A DNA stretch of 35,792 nt from contig DBZY01000077.1 of assembly GCA_002311835.1 (NCBI GenBank), forward strand, positions 1 to 35,792, in the 5' to 3' direction. A program made the translations under genes and the position numbers. This stretch comes from Proteobacteria bacterium UBA1148 (GTDB taxonomy: Bacteria > Pseudomonadota > Gammaproteobacteria > Steroidobacterales > Rariloculaceae). The number at the start of each line of letters is the position of its first letter. Positions within the stretch are counted from its first letter, which is position 1. The notes under the pieces are model-generated. The model made no database searches. It was not told where the DNA came from and was given only the letters and a program-made list of their open reading frames with translations. This document shows, piece after piece, positions 1 through 7,788 of the stretch.

Positions 1-1
1 T

Positions 2-229
2 CCCTACAAGATATTTACCATCGCAGCTGGCGCACTACACATGTTGTTACCCGTTTTTGTGCTGGCCTCATTCGTGGGGCGAGGCGGAAGATTTTTTCTT
101 GTCGCCGGGTTGCTTTGTTGGGGAGGGGGGTCTATGGAGAGAAAACTGCGTAAGCATGTGGACCTTATAGGCTGGATTTCCATAGCCTTGGTGGCGCTCT
201 TATACGTCTTACTACGATTGCGGAGTTAG
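2..229 (+). CDS. YqaA/DedA-like inner-membrane protein, C-terminal part
   Basis: The reading frame is open from the left edge of the window and ends at TAG 227-229, so only the last 75 residues are visible. The sequence PYKIFTIAAGALHM, a hydrophobic stretch, then GRGGRFFLVAGLL and a final membrane helix before a short basic tail match the C-terminal half of YqaA-type proteins of the SNARE-associated/DedA superfamily. These are polytopic inner-membrane proteins of uncertain transport function. The position directly in front of nlpD is the one a YqaA-family gene takes in many gammaproteobacteria (surE-pcm-yqaA-nlpD), which supports the call. An internal ATG at 41 is open but is not the real start, because the conserved PYK motif lies upstream of it. 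Confidence 0.75.
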   Translation, partial: PYKIFTIAAGALHMLLPVFVLASFVGRGGRFFLVAGLLCWGGGSMERKLRKHVDLIGWISIALVALLYVLLRLRS

Positions 230-238
230 TAGCACAGG

Positions 239-895
239 GTGCGACTTAATAGAATGCACATTCTTATCCTAGTAGCGTCCTTGTTGGCGGTGGGTTGTAC
301 GCCAACGATCGTGGATTACTCGGTCCGGATACATGTTGTGCGAGCTGGTGACACCCTTCAGATGGTTGCTTGGCGTCATGGTTTGGACACTAGGGATCTA
401 GCACGATGGAATCAGTTGGAGAATCCTGATCTCATCTTTGTGGGCCAGCGACTGATTCTAATACCCGCCGGTGGAGCACAGGCAGCGGTTGTGCTTCCAG
501 CACTGGAACCATCATCAACTGTGTTGACTCCCAACTGGCAGTGGCCTGTTCAAGGGCCGTTGGTAAGCTCTTACAGGTTGGGAAGCAGTGGAAGTAACGG
601 AGTAGGTATTGGCGGTGAGATCGGGCAGGATGTTCGAGCCGCGGCGCCGGGACGTGTTGTTTATGCGGGGGACCGTCTTTTGGGGTACGGGCAACTGGTG
701 CTCATTGAGCACAACGATACTTACCTTAGCGCTTACGGGCACAACGACCGATTAGTTGTGACTGAGGGAGATGTGGTGGAACAGGGTGAGGTTATCGCCA
801 ATATGGGGATGGGTCCAGGCCGAAAGCCACAGCTTCATTTTGAGATCCGGCGAAACGGCGCCCCTGTCGACCCAAGCGGCTATCTGCCCAGATAG
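239..895 (+). CDS. nlpD: NlpD-type lipoprotein, LysM + degenerate LytM (M23) domain
   Basis: Outer-membrane lipoprotein that in the known family activates the septal amidase AmiC during daughter-cell separation. The GTG start at 239 (ATG at 254 is an alternative) gives a signal peptide ending in the lipobox LAVGC (Cys about residue 20). A LysM peptidoglycan-binding domain covers about residues 32-75 (VVRAGDTL to GQRLIL). A proline-poor linker leads to a LytM/M23 domain at about 100-218. The zinc ligands of active M23 peptidases are lost: the HxxxD position reads GVGIGG and the HxH box reads QLHFEIR, as in E. coli NlpD, so it should be a non-catalytic activator. It lies 9 bp after the YqaA stop. 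rpoS, the usual next gene, does not follow. Confidence 0.93.
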   Translation: MRLNRMHILILVASLLAVGCTPTIVDYSVRIHVVRAGDTLQMVAWRHGLDTRDLARWNQLENPDLIFVGQRLILIPAGGAQAAVVLPALEPSSTVLTPNWQWPVQGPLVSSYRLGSSGSNGVGIGGEIGQDVRAAAPGRVVYAGDRLLGYGQLVLIEHNDTYLSAYGHNDRLVVTEGDVVEQGEVIANMGMGPGRKPQLHFEIRRNGAPVDPSGYLPR

Positions 896-917
896 AGCCT
901 CTCTGATTAACGCCTTA

Positions 918-1325
918 TTACGAAAGAAAGAGTGCGGCAACCACGGCGCGTTGCTCATAAACTAGAACGTTGTATGTTCGGCAGGCTGCGGGGGTATCCA
1001 TGATTTCAAGACCGATCCCGTGCACGGCAATTTCTGTCATAAGATCAATCTTCGGTAGGATTAATGAAGCACCAGTGCCGACGATGATTACATCGGGGTT
1101 TAGCGCTAATGCAGGTTCAAGTTCGGTAATTTCTAGATTTTCGGGGTCCGACGCAACCCAGTTGTGCAACACTTCCTTAGCCGAAAGAATTAGATTATTT
1201 CTAACCCACTCCTCGCCAATACGTACGGCCCCGGTTTCCCAAGCAGAGACTAGATTGGCCTCTGAGGTTTCTCTGGTGAATTTGATGAGTAACTCCTGTT
1301 TCGGTCTAGGTCCGATTATAAGCAA
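918..1325 (-). CDS. Mth938-domain (DUF498/NDUFAF3-like) protein
   Basis: Small soluble protein of the Mth938 fold, related to the mitochondrial complex I assembly factor NDUFAF3; its bacterial role is not established. The signature is near the C-terminus: PDVIIVGTGASL, then GIGLEIMDTPAACRTYNVL and RAVVAALFL. The body of about 122 residues is the usual length. The start is uncertain. TTG at 1325-1323 is the nearest ordinary start codon and adds 13 extra residues. ATC at 1286-1284 would give the family-typical N-terminus and has AGGAG six bases upstream (complement of 1293-1297). A GTG at 1490 would overlap recJ by 130 bp and is unlikely. The gene converges on nlpD (22 bp gap) and is divergent from recJ. 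Confidence 0.8.
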   Translation of the reverse strand: MLIIGPRPKQELLIKFTRETSEANLVSAWETGAVRIGEEWVRNNLILSAKEVLHNWVASDPENLEITELEPALALNPDVIIVGTGASLILPKIDLMTEIAVHGIGLEIMDTPAACRTYNVLVYEQRAVVAALFLS

Positions 1326-1357
1326 CCTTGCTAACCTTCGGGGGCTTTGGTGCTTTG

Positions 1358-3076
1358 ATGCCGAGTATTGAACAACGCACCCGAATTCTAGGATCAGAGT
1401 TTTGGTTGTGGCCAGATGGGACTCACCGTGTCCTTCAGCAGGTTTTCTCACGTCGAGATATTCAATCTCCTGGGGAACTTGATCTTTCACTTGGACGGCT
1501 GCGCCCCGTGGGGGAGTTTAGTGCGCTCAAGAAAGGTGTTGATCTGCTTTGGCAACATCAAGATGGGTGCGTAGTAATTGTCGGGGACTTTGACGCTGAT
1601 GGGGCAACTAGTACGGCGCTAATGGTCATGTGCCTTAAGGCCTTCGGCTTCTCAGACGTCAGTTTTTTTATTCCAAATCGTTTTGAGCTTGGTTATGGGT
1701 TGACGCCGGAGGTGGTCGAGTTATTAGTAGCTAAAGAGCCGGGACTCATTGTGACGGTAGATAACGGCATCACTAGCATAGCGGGCGTGGCCGCGGCACG
1801 TGAATTAAACATGGATGTATTGATTACCGATCACCACTTGCCGGGCGAAGAATTGCCTGCTGCCAATGCCATCATTAATCCCAATTTGGTCAGTGAGTCA
1901 TTTGCTGGCAAGAATCTTGCTGGCGTCGGTGTGGCGTTCTACCTCCTAGCTGCTCTCGGGCGTCGACTCGGTAAGCCGGAAGTTATTCCTCAATACCTTG
2001 ATCTAGTGGCGCTCGGAACCATAGCGGACTTGGTGAGCCTAGATCACAGTAACCGGATTCTCATTGACCAGGGTCTTGCTAGGATGAAAGCAGGGCGTTG
2101 CCGTCCAGGTTTATTAGCGCTTTGTCAGGTTGCAGATGTTGCAAACTCCGAACTCACTAGTACGAAGTTGGCTTTCCAGATAGCCCCACGACTGAATGCA
2201 GCCGGGCGCCTGGATGATATGGCTATCGGTGTTCGCTGTTTGATGACCGAATCACCCGACGAGGCTTTTGAGCTAGCGACCCAGCTTAACGAACTTAATT
2301 TGAAACGGCGAGTGATAGAAGCTCGGATGGGCGCCGAAGCAACCGAGCTTATGGACACCGAAGCTCTGGTCAATATTAGTGAGCTAGCTCCTGTTGTCTG
2401 TCTTTTTCGGGAAGATTGGCACGAAGGGGTAGTAGGGCTAGTAGCATCCAGACTCAAGGATCGCTATCACCGTCCAGTGTTTGCGTTTGCAGCAACGGAA
2501 ATGGGGTTACTTAAAGGTTCTGGGCGCTCAGTTAACGGGTTTCATTTGCGCGATGCTTTGGCAGATATAGATACACTACACCCAGGTCTTATCAGTCGAT
2601 TTGGGGGGCATGCCATGGCTGCTGGTCTAACACTTGATCGCGACGGACTTCCTCAGTTTAGCTCCGCCATGGAGGCTTTGGGAAAGGTGAAGTTGAGGCC
2701 AGAACACCTTGCGGAGTGCATTCTTACGGATGGTGAACTTGATGTTCGGGATATTACGCTAGAGGTCGCATCTTTGTTATGCGATGTAGGACCCTGGGGG
2801 CAGGGATTTCCTGAGCCCCTCTTTGAGGGCTCATTCAAATTAGTACGACAGCGGACGTTGCCCGGCGGGCATTTAAAAATGACGGTCAGGAGTTTTGGAA
2901 ATGATAAATCACTGGATGCTATTGCTTTCCGTTGTTCTTCAGGGGGATGGAAAGAAGGCGATACATTGCGTTTGGTTTACCGGCTAGATATTAATGACTA
3001 CTTTGCTACACCATCCGTGCAGCTTATCGTAGAGCATATCGAACCGTTAGCATCAGGTGTGACCGAGACTCTGTGA
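1358..3076 (+). CDS. recJ: Single-stranded-DNA-specific 5'-3' exonuclease RecJ
   Basis: RecJ degrades single-stranded DNA 5' to 3' in RecF-pathway recombination, base-excision and mismatch repair. The DHH phosphoesterase motifs appear in order: GDFDADGATST, VTVDNGITS, ITDHHLPG, then GVGVAFYLL and RLNAAGRLDD. They are followed by a DHHA1 domain with RFGGHAMAAGLTL and a C-terminal OB-like domain. From ATG 1358 the protein is 572 residues, close to the 577 of E. coli; an upstream in-frame TTG at 1328 would add ten residues with no family support. The recJ-prfB-lysS order is the same as in E. coli, with 51 bp separating recJ from the prfB start. Confidence 0.95.
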   Translation: MPSIEQRTRILGSEFWLWPDGTHRVLQQVFSRRDIQSPGELDLSLGRLRPVGEFSALKKGVDLLWQHQDGCVVIVGDFDADGATSTALMVMCLKAFGFSDVSFFIPNRFELGYGLTPEVVELLVAKEPGLIVTVDNGITSIAGVAAARELNMDVLITDHHLPGEELPAANAIINPNLVSESFAGKNLAGVGVAFYLLAALGRRLGKPEVIPQYLDLVALGTIADLVSLDHSNRILIDQGLARMKAGRCRPGLLALCQVADVANSELTSTKLAFQIAPRLNAAGRLDDMAIGVRCLMTESPDEAFELATQLNELNLKRRVIEARMGAEATELMDTEALVNISELAPVVCLFREDWHEGVVGLVASRLKDRYHRPVFAFAATEMGLLKGSGRSVNGFHLRDALADIDTLHPGLISRFGGHAMAAGLTLDRDGLPQFSSAMEALGKVKLRPEHLAECILTDGELDVRDITLEVASLLCDVGPWGQGFPEPLFEGSFKLVRQRTLPGGHLKMTVRSFGNDKSLDAIAFRCSSGGWKEGDTLRLVYRLDINDYFATPSVQLIVEHIEPLASGVTETL

Positions 3077-3127
3077 GCGGGGCCTGATTGCGCTATCATT
3101 TGGTGCCTTCCCCGGCGGTAAAAATAG

Positions 3128-4223
3128 ATGGAACCCAGCCAGATTAATCCTAAGATCTCAGACCTTAAGGGGCGCTGTAGTGCCCTAAGGGGGTACCTTT
3201 GACTATGAAGGCAAGCGCGAGCGTCTTGAGGAGGTAGAACGCGAGCTAGAAGATCCAGGCGTTTGGAAGGACCAAGAGCGTGCCCAGGCTCTTGGTAAGG
3301 AACGCGCATCTTTGGAGTCAGTAATAACGGCTCTCGACAGGATTGAAGGTTCTCTAGCCGAGGCGAGTGCACTCGCCAAGCTCGCAGAAGAGGAGAAGGA
3401 CGAAGATACCTTTCGGGATGTCGCCGAAGAGGTTATTAAAAACGAGAGGGAAGTCGAGCGTTTAGAGTTTCGCCGCATGTTTTCTGGCGATATGGATGCG
3501 CATAACTCTTACCTTGATATTCAGGCAGGGTCCGGTGGTACAGAAGCTCAGGATTGGGCCGAGATGCTGTTTAGAATGTATTTACGCTGGGCAGAGTCAC
3601 GAGGCTTTAAGGCGGAAATATTAGAAGCGTCTGCTGGGGAAGTCGCAGGTCTTAAAAGTGCGACTATCCTGTTCCGTGGTGATTATGCTTACGGTTGGTT
3701 GAGAACCGAGACAGGCGTTCATCGACTAGTTAGAAAGTCCCCATTTGATGCCGGTCATCGTCGCCACACTTCATTTGCGGCCGTTTTTGTATCTCCTGAA
3801 ATCGAAGATGACATCGATATTGAGATCAACCCGAGCGATCTTAGGGTAGACGTGTATCGTGCCAGCGGTGCAGGGGGGCAGCACATTAATAAAACTGAGT
3901 CGGCCGTACGAATCACGCATATGCCGTCCGGAATCGTTGTGCAATGTCAGAATGATCGGTCTCAACATAGGAACCGTGCAATGGCCATGGGACAGCTAAA
4001 GGCTAAACTTTACGAGCAAGAGCAGCAAAAACGCCGTGAGCAGGCGGATACTCTTGAAGAAGGTAAAGCTGATATTGGGTGGGGGAGCCAGATTCGGTCA
4101 TACGTGCTCGATCAATCTCGGATAAAGGATTTGAGAACGGGGTTTGAAAGTGGGAATCCTAGCGCCATACTTGACGGTGACCTTGATGCTTTTCTCGAGG
4201 AGAGTTTGAAGCAAGGCCTGTAA
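3128..4223 (+). CDS. prfB: Peptide chain release factor 2, with programmed +1 frameshift
   Basis: RF2 recognises UGA and UAA and triggers peptidyl-tRNA hydrolysis. The gene is split. Frame 0 runs from ATG 3128 for 24 codons (ending LRGYL) to an in-frame TGA at 3200-3202. The +1 frame continues from GAC 3201 as DYEGKRERLEEVE and runs to TAA 4221-4223. The joined product is 364 residues, against 365 in E. coli. The stop-codon-recognition tripeptide SPF (in RKSPFDAGHRRHTSF) and the catalytic GGQ (in ASGAGGQHINKTESAVR) are intact. An ATG or GTG-type start further in, such as 3312, would miss about 60 conserved residues. lysS starts 4 bases after the stop, so the two are almost certainly co-transcribed. 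Confidence 0.97.
3188..3202 (+). promoter_or_regulatory. prfB programmed +1 ribosomal frameshift site
   Basis: An internal Shine-Dalgarno-like AGGGGG (3188-3193) is followed at the classical three-base distance by CTT TGA C (3197-3203). Slow termination at UGA when RF2 is scarce lets the ribosome slip from CUU onto UUU and continue in the +1 frame, which gives autoregulation. Spacing and sequence match the E. coli site apart from TAC in place of TAT. Confidence 0.95.
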
Positions 4224-4226
4224 GAG

Positions 4227-5726
4227 ATGAATGAGCCAATCAAAAAAAAAGAAACATCTGAGCATCGACTCATCGCAGAAAGGCGCCTAAAGCTGGCTAA
4301 ACTGCGTGACGTAGGGGCTTTTCCAAACGACTTTCGTCGTGATTCTGTGGCCGACGAACTGCAGTCTGCTTATGGGGCGCACAGTACAGAGGCACTCGAA
4401 ACAGATTCTCCGTCGGTGCGTGTGGCGGGTCGAATGATGGCTAAACGCGTGATGGGAAAGGTCAGCTTCGTTAAAGTTCAGGACCAGTCTGGTCAGATCC
4501 AGCTCTTTGTCGAGCGTGATCGTGTCTCGCCTGAGGTATACCAGTCCTTCAAGTCTTGGGATGTCGGCGACATAGTTGGCGCTTCCGGAACGTTATTCAA
4601 GACGAAGACAGAAGAGCTTTCTATTCGTGTGGATGAGTTGCGACTGCTCGTAAAGTCACTCCGACCTATGCCAGAAAAATGGCATGGTATTTCTGACCAG
4701 GAATTCAAGCTCAGACGACGCTACGTTGATCTGATGGTTAGCGAGGATACTCGACGGGTGTTCACGAAACGTACGGAAATCGTGCGCTTTGTCCGATCCT
4801 TTCTCGATGCTCTGGGATTCGCCGAGGTAGAAACGCCGATGATGCACCCGATCCCCGGGGGGGCTTTGGCAAAGCCGTTTTTGACTCACCACAACGCGTT
4901 AGATATACCACTCTTTCTGCGTGTGGCGCCTGAACTCTATCTAAAACGCTTGCTGGTCGGCGGGCTGGAACGAGTCTACGAAATTAACCGCAGCTTTCGT
5001 AACGAAGGGATCTCGACACACCATAACCCTGAATTCACTATGTTGGAACTCTACCAGGCTTATGCTACCCACGAGGACCTACTCGAGCTCACGCAAACGC
5101 TGATTCGTGAAGCAGCGCGTCTGGTCCTCGGTACGGATCAGGTGGTGTATCAGAGTAAGAGCTTCGATCTTGGAGGTGCTTTCGAGGTGTTGACCGTCGA
5201 GGAAGGACTCTTGCGTCATAACTCGGAGTTGAGGAGTGGTATACGAGATATTGATTGCCTTCGCCGTATCTGTGAGCAGGAGGGCATCAAGTGCAAATTA
5301 GAGTATGGTGCTGGCAAGCTTCAGATTGAATTATTTGAGAGAACCGTCGAGCAGCATTTAATGGGGCCTACTTTTGTGACCCAATTCCCCACAGAAGTCT
5401 CTCCTTTAGCGAGACGCAATGATAATGATCCTTTTTTGACGGATCGTTTTGAGTTGTTTATCGCTGGACGGGAAATCGCGAATGGATTCTCGGAGCTAAA
5501 TGACCCTGAGGATCAAGCTGAGCGATTTCGTGAACAAGCTAAGGCGAAAGCGTTAGGTGATGATGAGGCGATGTACTTTGATGAAGATTACATTCGTGCT
5601 CTGGAATATGGGATGCCCCCCGCAGCTGGTCTGGGAGTTGGGATCGACCGACTGGTGATGTTCTTGACCGATTCCGCCTCTATTCGAGACGTAGTCCTTT
5701 TCCCGCACCTCAAGCCTGAGGCTTAG
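4227..5726 (+). CDS. lysS: Lysyl-tRNA synthetase, class II
   Basis: Charges tRNA-Lys with lysine. The 499 residues include an N-terminal OB-fold anticodon-binding domain (about 60-170: VRVAGRMMAKRVMGK, FVKVQDQSGQIQLF). The class II catalytic core follows, with motif 1 (VETPMMHPIPGGALAKPF), motif 2 (YEINRSFRNEGISTHHNPEF, then TMLELYQAY) and motif 3 near the end (GLGVGIDRLVM). E. coli LysS is 505 residues. ATG 4227 is chosen because it follows the prfB stop directly and gives a family-length N-terminus. The last 17 bases overlap the end of the convergent ygfZ gene. Confidence 0.96.
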   Translation: MNEPIKKKETSEHRLIAERRLKLAKLRDVGAFPNDFRRDSVADELQSAYGAHSTEALETDSPSVRVAGRMMAKRVMGKVSFVKVQDQSGQIQLFVERDRVSPEVYQSFKSWDVGDIVGASGTLFKTKTEELSIRVDELRLLVKSLRPMPEKWHGISDQEFKLRRRYVDLMVSEDTRRVFTKRTEIVRFVRSFLDALGFAEVETPMMHPIPGGALAKPFLTHHNALDIPLFLRVAPELYLKRLLVGGLERVYEINRSFRNEGISTHHNPEFTMLELYQAYATHEDLLELTQTLIREAARLVLGTDQVVYQSKSFDLGGAFEVLTVEEGLLRHNSELRSGIRDIDCLRRICEQEGIKCKLEYGAGKLQIELFERTVEQHLMGPTFVTQFPTEVSPLARRNDNDPFLTDRFELFIAGREIANGFSELNDPEDQAERFREQAKAKALGDDEAMYFDEDYIRALEYGMPPAAGLGVGIDRLVMFLTDSASIRDVVLFPHLKPEA

Positions 5727-6648
5727 TGGTGGCGAGAGAGACTTCTGTTGGGAGAGTTTCTTTAGTTATTTGTGCGCCCGGTTCTTCGCTACAGACTAGG
5801 TGTTCATAGACCGTATCGGTTTTAACCACCGCCAGAAATTCTACGCGCTGGTCATTAGCTCGAGCGGTGCGTAGAATCTCGCCTACCTTGATTCCGGCGG
5901 GATCGATCAACCCGCTGCCAATAGATGGTTTTTCGCGTAACAGGCCAGAAAAGCGAAACAATCTGCGTTTAACACTTCCAAGATTCTGAATGCGTGCGAT
6001 CACTTCTTGTCCGGGGTAGCAACCCTTGTCGAACGATAACGCACCCAGTTGATCGAGATTTAACATCTGGGGTAAAAAACGTTCTGCTAGGTTTGGTGGT
6101 AGATTGCTTAATCCCAGCCTAATTTCAGCAAGCTCACCTTCCTCTCTACCCGCCATTGAAAATTGAGATTTGATTGTCGGGAATGCGTCCTCGGGTACAG
6201 CCAGATAGGCCGTTGCCGAGTTCATTCTGATGACGAACATCCCATTCGTTACTGTGGCGTCTCCAGGGTTAGGCCCTAATGTTGAGTTATGGTCCTTAAG
6301 CCAACGATCGATTTCACCTAGTGCAATAGCCCCTGACCATTTCGCCGATGCATCCTGTAGCTGTACATCGTCACGTAGGATAAAAACCGACAATTGTTGA
6401 ATCAGGACACCCGGGTGGGTTCCGTGGGTCATGAGTAGCCATTTTCCGTTGCTTTGTAGTGCACGCAACAGCGCCAGCACCCGACCTTTGGAATCATGCC
6501 ATGCTGTAAGAGGTGAGCGGCTGAGTGGATCTCCCTCGACGTTTCGACTCAGTTGCGCGTTGAGGAAAGTTTCTGTATCCGGCCCAGTTGCTTCAATGAA
6601 GCAAATACTTGGGAGTGGGCAGAGGGTTAGTGGAGTCTGAGTCAGCAC
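5710..6648 (-). CDS. ygfZ: Folate-binding Fe-S assembly protein YgfZ
   Basis: YgfZ resembles the T-protein of the glycine cleavage system (aminomethyltransferase fold), binds tetrahydrofolate and supports maturation or repair of certain [4Fe-4S] enzymes. The diagnostic motif KGCYPGQEVIARIQNLG is intact, including its conserved Cys, in a protein of 312 residues. The start is GTG at 6648 (reading MLTQTPLTLC). It converges on lysS with a 17-bp overlap and is divergent from the SDHAF4-type gene, with 97 bp between them that must hold both promoters. Proximity to the Fe-S enzyme succinate dehydrogenase fits its known role, though no direct link is shown by the sequence. Confidence 0.92.
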   Translation of the reverse strand: MLTQTPLTLCPLPSICFIEATGPDTETFLNAQLSRNVEGDPLSRSPLTAWHDSKGRVLALLRALQSNGKWLLMTHGTHPGVLIQQLSVFILRDDVQLQDASAKWSGAIALGEIDRWLKDHNSTLGPNPGDATVTNGMFVIRMNSATAYLAVPEDAFPTIKSQFSMAGREEGELAEIRLGLSNLPPNLAERFLPQMLNLDQLGALSFDKGCYPGQEVIARIQNLGSVKRRLFRFSGLLREKPSIGSGLIDPAGIKVGEILRTARANDQRVEFLAVVKTDTVYEHLVCSEEPGAQITKETLPTEVSLATTKPQA

Positions 6649-6745
6649 GATATAATTCTAGTCCATAACTCGGGAGTTCTCCGTAATCGGGTCGAGAAAA
6701 AGGTTTGGTGATGCGAAAAACTCCCGTTTCTGGCAGACTTGGCGG

Positions 6746-6949
6746 GTGAGCGAGTCGCACGAGATAGATACGGAACGCGGGATCGGGGTTTCATCCGATA
6801 CAGAACCTGAGATGGTTAAAGAGCACCAGCGCTCAACGGATTCAGACAAGACTCCATCGGAGAAGCTGCGAGAGGTTGGGGGTCCGAAGGGATTGGAACC
6901 CACCCGTTTCGGTGATTGGGAGCGGGGGGGGCGCTGCATTGATTTCTAG
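6746..6949 (+). CDS. SDHAF4/DUF1674-family succinate dehydrogenase assembly factor
   Basis: A 67-residue protein whose last 24 residues carry the family signature: VGGPKGLEPTRFGDWERGGR followed by CIDF. In mitochondria the family member SDHAF4 binds flavinylated SdhA and promotes its assembly with SdhB; bacterial members are inferred to do the same. The N-terminal half is acidic and probably disordered (ESHEIDTERGIGVSSDTEPE), as is common. The start is GTG 6746, preceded by GGCGG; no in-frame ATG exists upstream. It lies 58 bp ahead of sdhC on the same strand, so the operon context itself supports the call. Such a short gene with a GTG start is easily missed by automated annotation. Confidence 0.88.
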   Translation: MSESHEIDTERGIGVSSDTEPEMVKEHQRSTDSDKTPSEKLREVGGPKGLEPTRFGDWERGGRCIDF

Positions 6950-7007
6950 TGGGAGCGGATGCGTTCATACCGTTTCCATATTACCTAAACTAAGGAAACA
7001 GAATACT

Positions 7008-7388
7008 ATGGACAAGGTCGAGCGGCCTTTGTCGCCGCATTTGCAGGTTTATCGTCCACAAATAACGATGGTGTTGTCGATACTGCATCGTGGGACCGGG
7101 CTCGCGTTATCCCTAGGCGCACTGGTTTTAGCATGCTGGTTGATGGTGGTAGCGATTGGAGAAGCCGCTTACTCGGATGCCCGCGTATTACTCAGTAGCA
7201 GCCTATTAAAGGTTTGTTACATCGGTTGGTGCTTCTGCTTTTTCTACCACCTGGCTAATGGTGTTCGCCATCTGGTTTGGGACTTAGGTATCGGGTTCGA
7301 GCGTGTGCAATATCAGGTAAGCGGTTGGCTTGTGATTCTATTCACATTTGCTGCATCCGCTTGTTACGCTCTGGTAGTGATTATCTAA
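7008..7388 (+). CDS. sdhC: Succinate dehydrogenase cytochrome b556 subunit
   Basis: Membrane anchor of complex II; with SdhD it binds haem b and ubiquinone. The protein has 126 residues. It starts RPLSPHLQVYRPQ, the usual N-terminal SdhC motif, followed by SILHRGTG (quinone-site Ser/Arg region), three membrane helices, and HLANGVRHLVWDLG, which carries the haem-ligating His. ATG 7008 is chosen because the family N-terminus begins there; the frame is open further upstream to 6876, but that part overlaps the SDHAF4-type gene in another frame. AAGGA lies about 12 bases upstream. It is first in the tight sdhC-D-A-B run. Confidence 0.95.
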   Translation: MDKVERPLSPHLQVYRPQITMVLSILHRGTGLALSLGALVLACWLMVVAIGEAAYSDARVLLSSSLLKVCYIGWCFCFFYHLANGVRHLVWDLGIGFERVQYQVSGWLVILFTFAASACYALVVII

Positions 7389-7398
7389 AAGGCGTGAG

Positions 7399-7785
7399 AT
7401 GAGTCTTATCAGTTCATTTAATAGGTTTTTGGGATTAGATGCAGCGGACAAGGGCGTTGGACACTGGTGGGCGCAACGACTGACCGCTGTGGCGTTGGTA
7501 CCACTAGGGCTTTGGGTTGTCTTTGCTTTCGCTAGTCTTGGTGATTTTAGCTATAAATTAGTAGTTATTTTTATTCAAGCACCAATGAATAGCGCTCTAC
7601 TCATTCTCACTCTACTCATGTTGAGTTATCACTCTAAACTTGGTGTGCAAGTAGTTATTGAAGACTATGTTCATGACACCATCTTAAAGTCAATCATTCT
7701 TATATCAGCTTCTTTTGTTCATGTTGTAGTAGTGGTAGTTGGTGTTTTTTCAGTCCTTAAGATTTCATTGGGAACTCCAGGTTAA
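7399..7785 (+). CDS. sdhD: Succinate dehydrogenase membrane anchor subunit
   Basis: Second membrane anchor of complex II, 128 residues with three predicted helices. The early GHWWAQRLTAVALVPLGLW segment and SYHSKLGVQVVIEDYVHD match SdhD: the second carries the His of the haem region and the Asp-Tyr pair at the quinone site (E. coli Asp82-Tyr83). It starts 10 bases after the sdhC stop behind a short purine-rich SD (GGCGTGAG) and ends 3 bases before sdhA. Sequence identity to better-known SdhD proteins is modest, as is normal for this subunit; position and motifs settle the call. Confidence 0.93.
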   Translation: MSLISSFNRFLGLDAADKGVGHWWAQRLTAVALVPLGLWVVFAFASLGDFSYKLVVIFIQAPMNSALLILTLLMLSYHSKLGVQVVIEDYVHDTILKSIILISASFVHVVVVVVGVFSVLKISLGTPG

Positions 7786-7788
7786 GCG

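Noticed and set aside
970..1371. Forward-strand open frame of 133 codons between nlpD and recJ
   Set aside because: It is the antisense of the Mth938-family gene, whose signature motifs are unmistakable on the other strand.
3200..3202. In-frame TGA in prfB as a possible selenocysteine codon or a pseudogene
   Set aside because: Sequence and spacing match the known RF2 +1 frameshift site exactly, and the downstream frame is intact.
6884..6925. tRNA-like sequence (GGATTGGAACCCACCC) before sdhC
   Set aside because: No cloverleaf can be formed and the stretch codes for the conserved SDHAF4/DUF1674 C-terminus.
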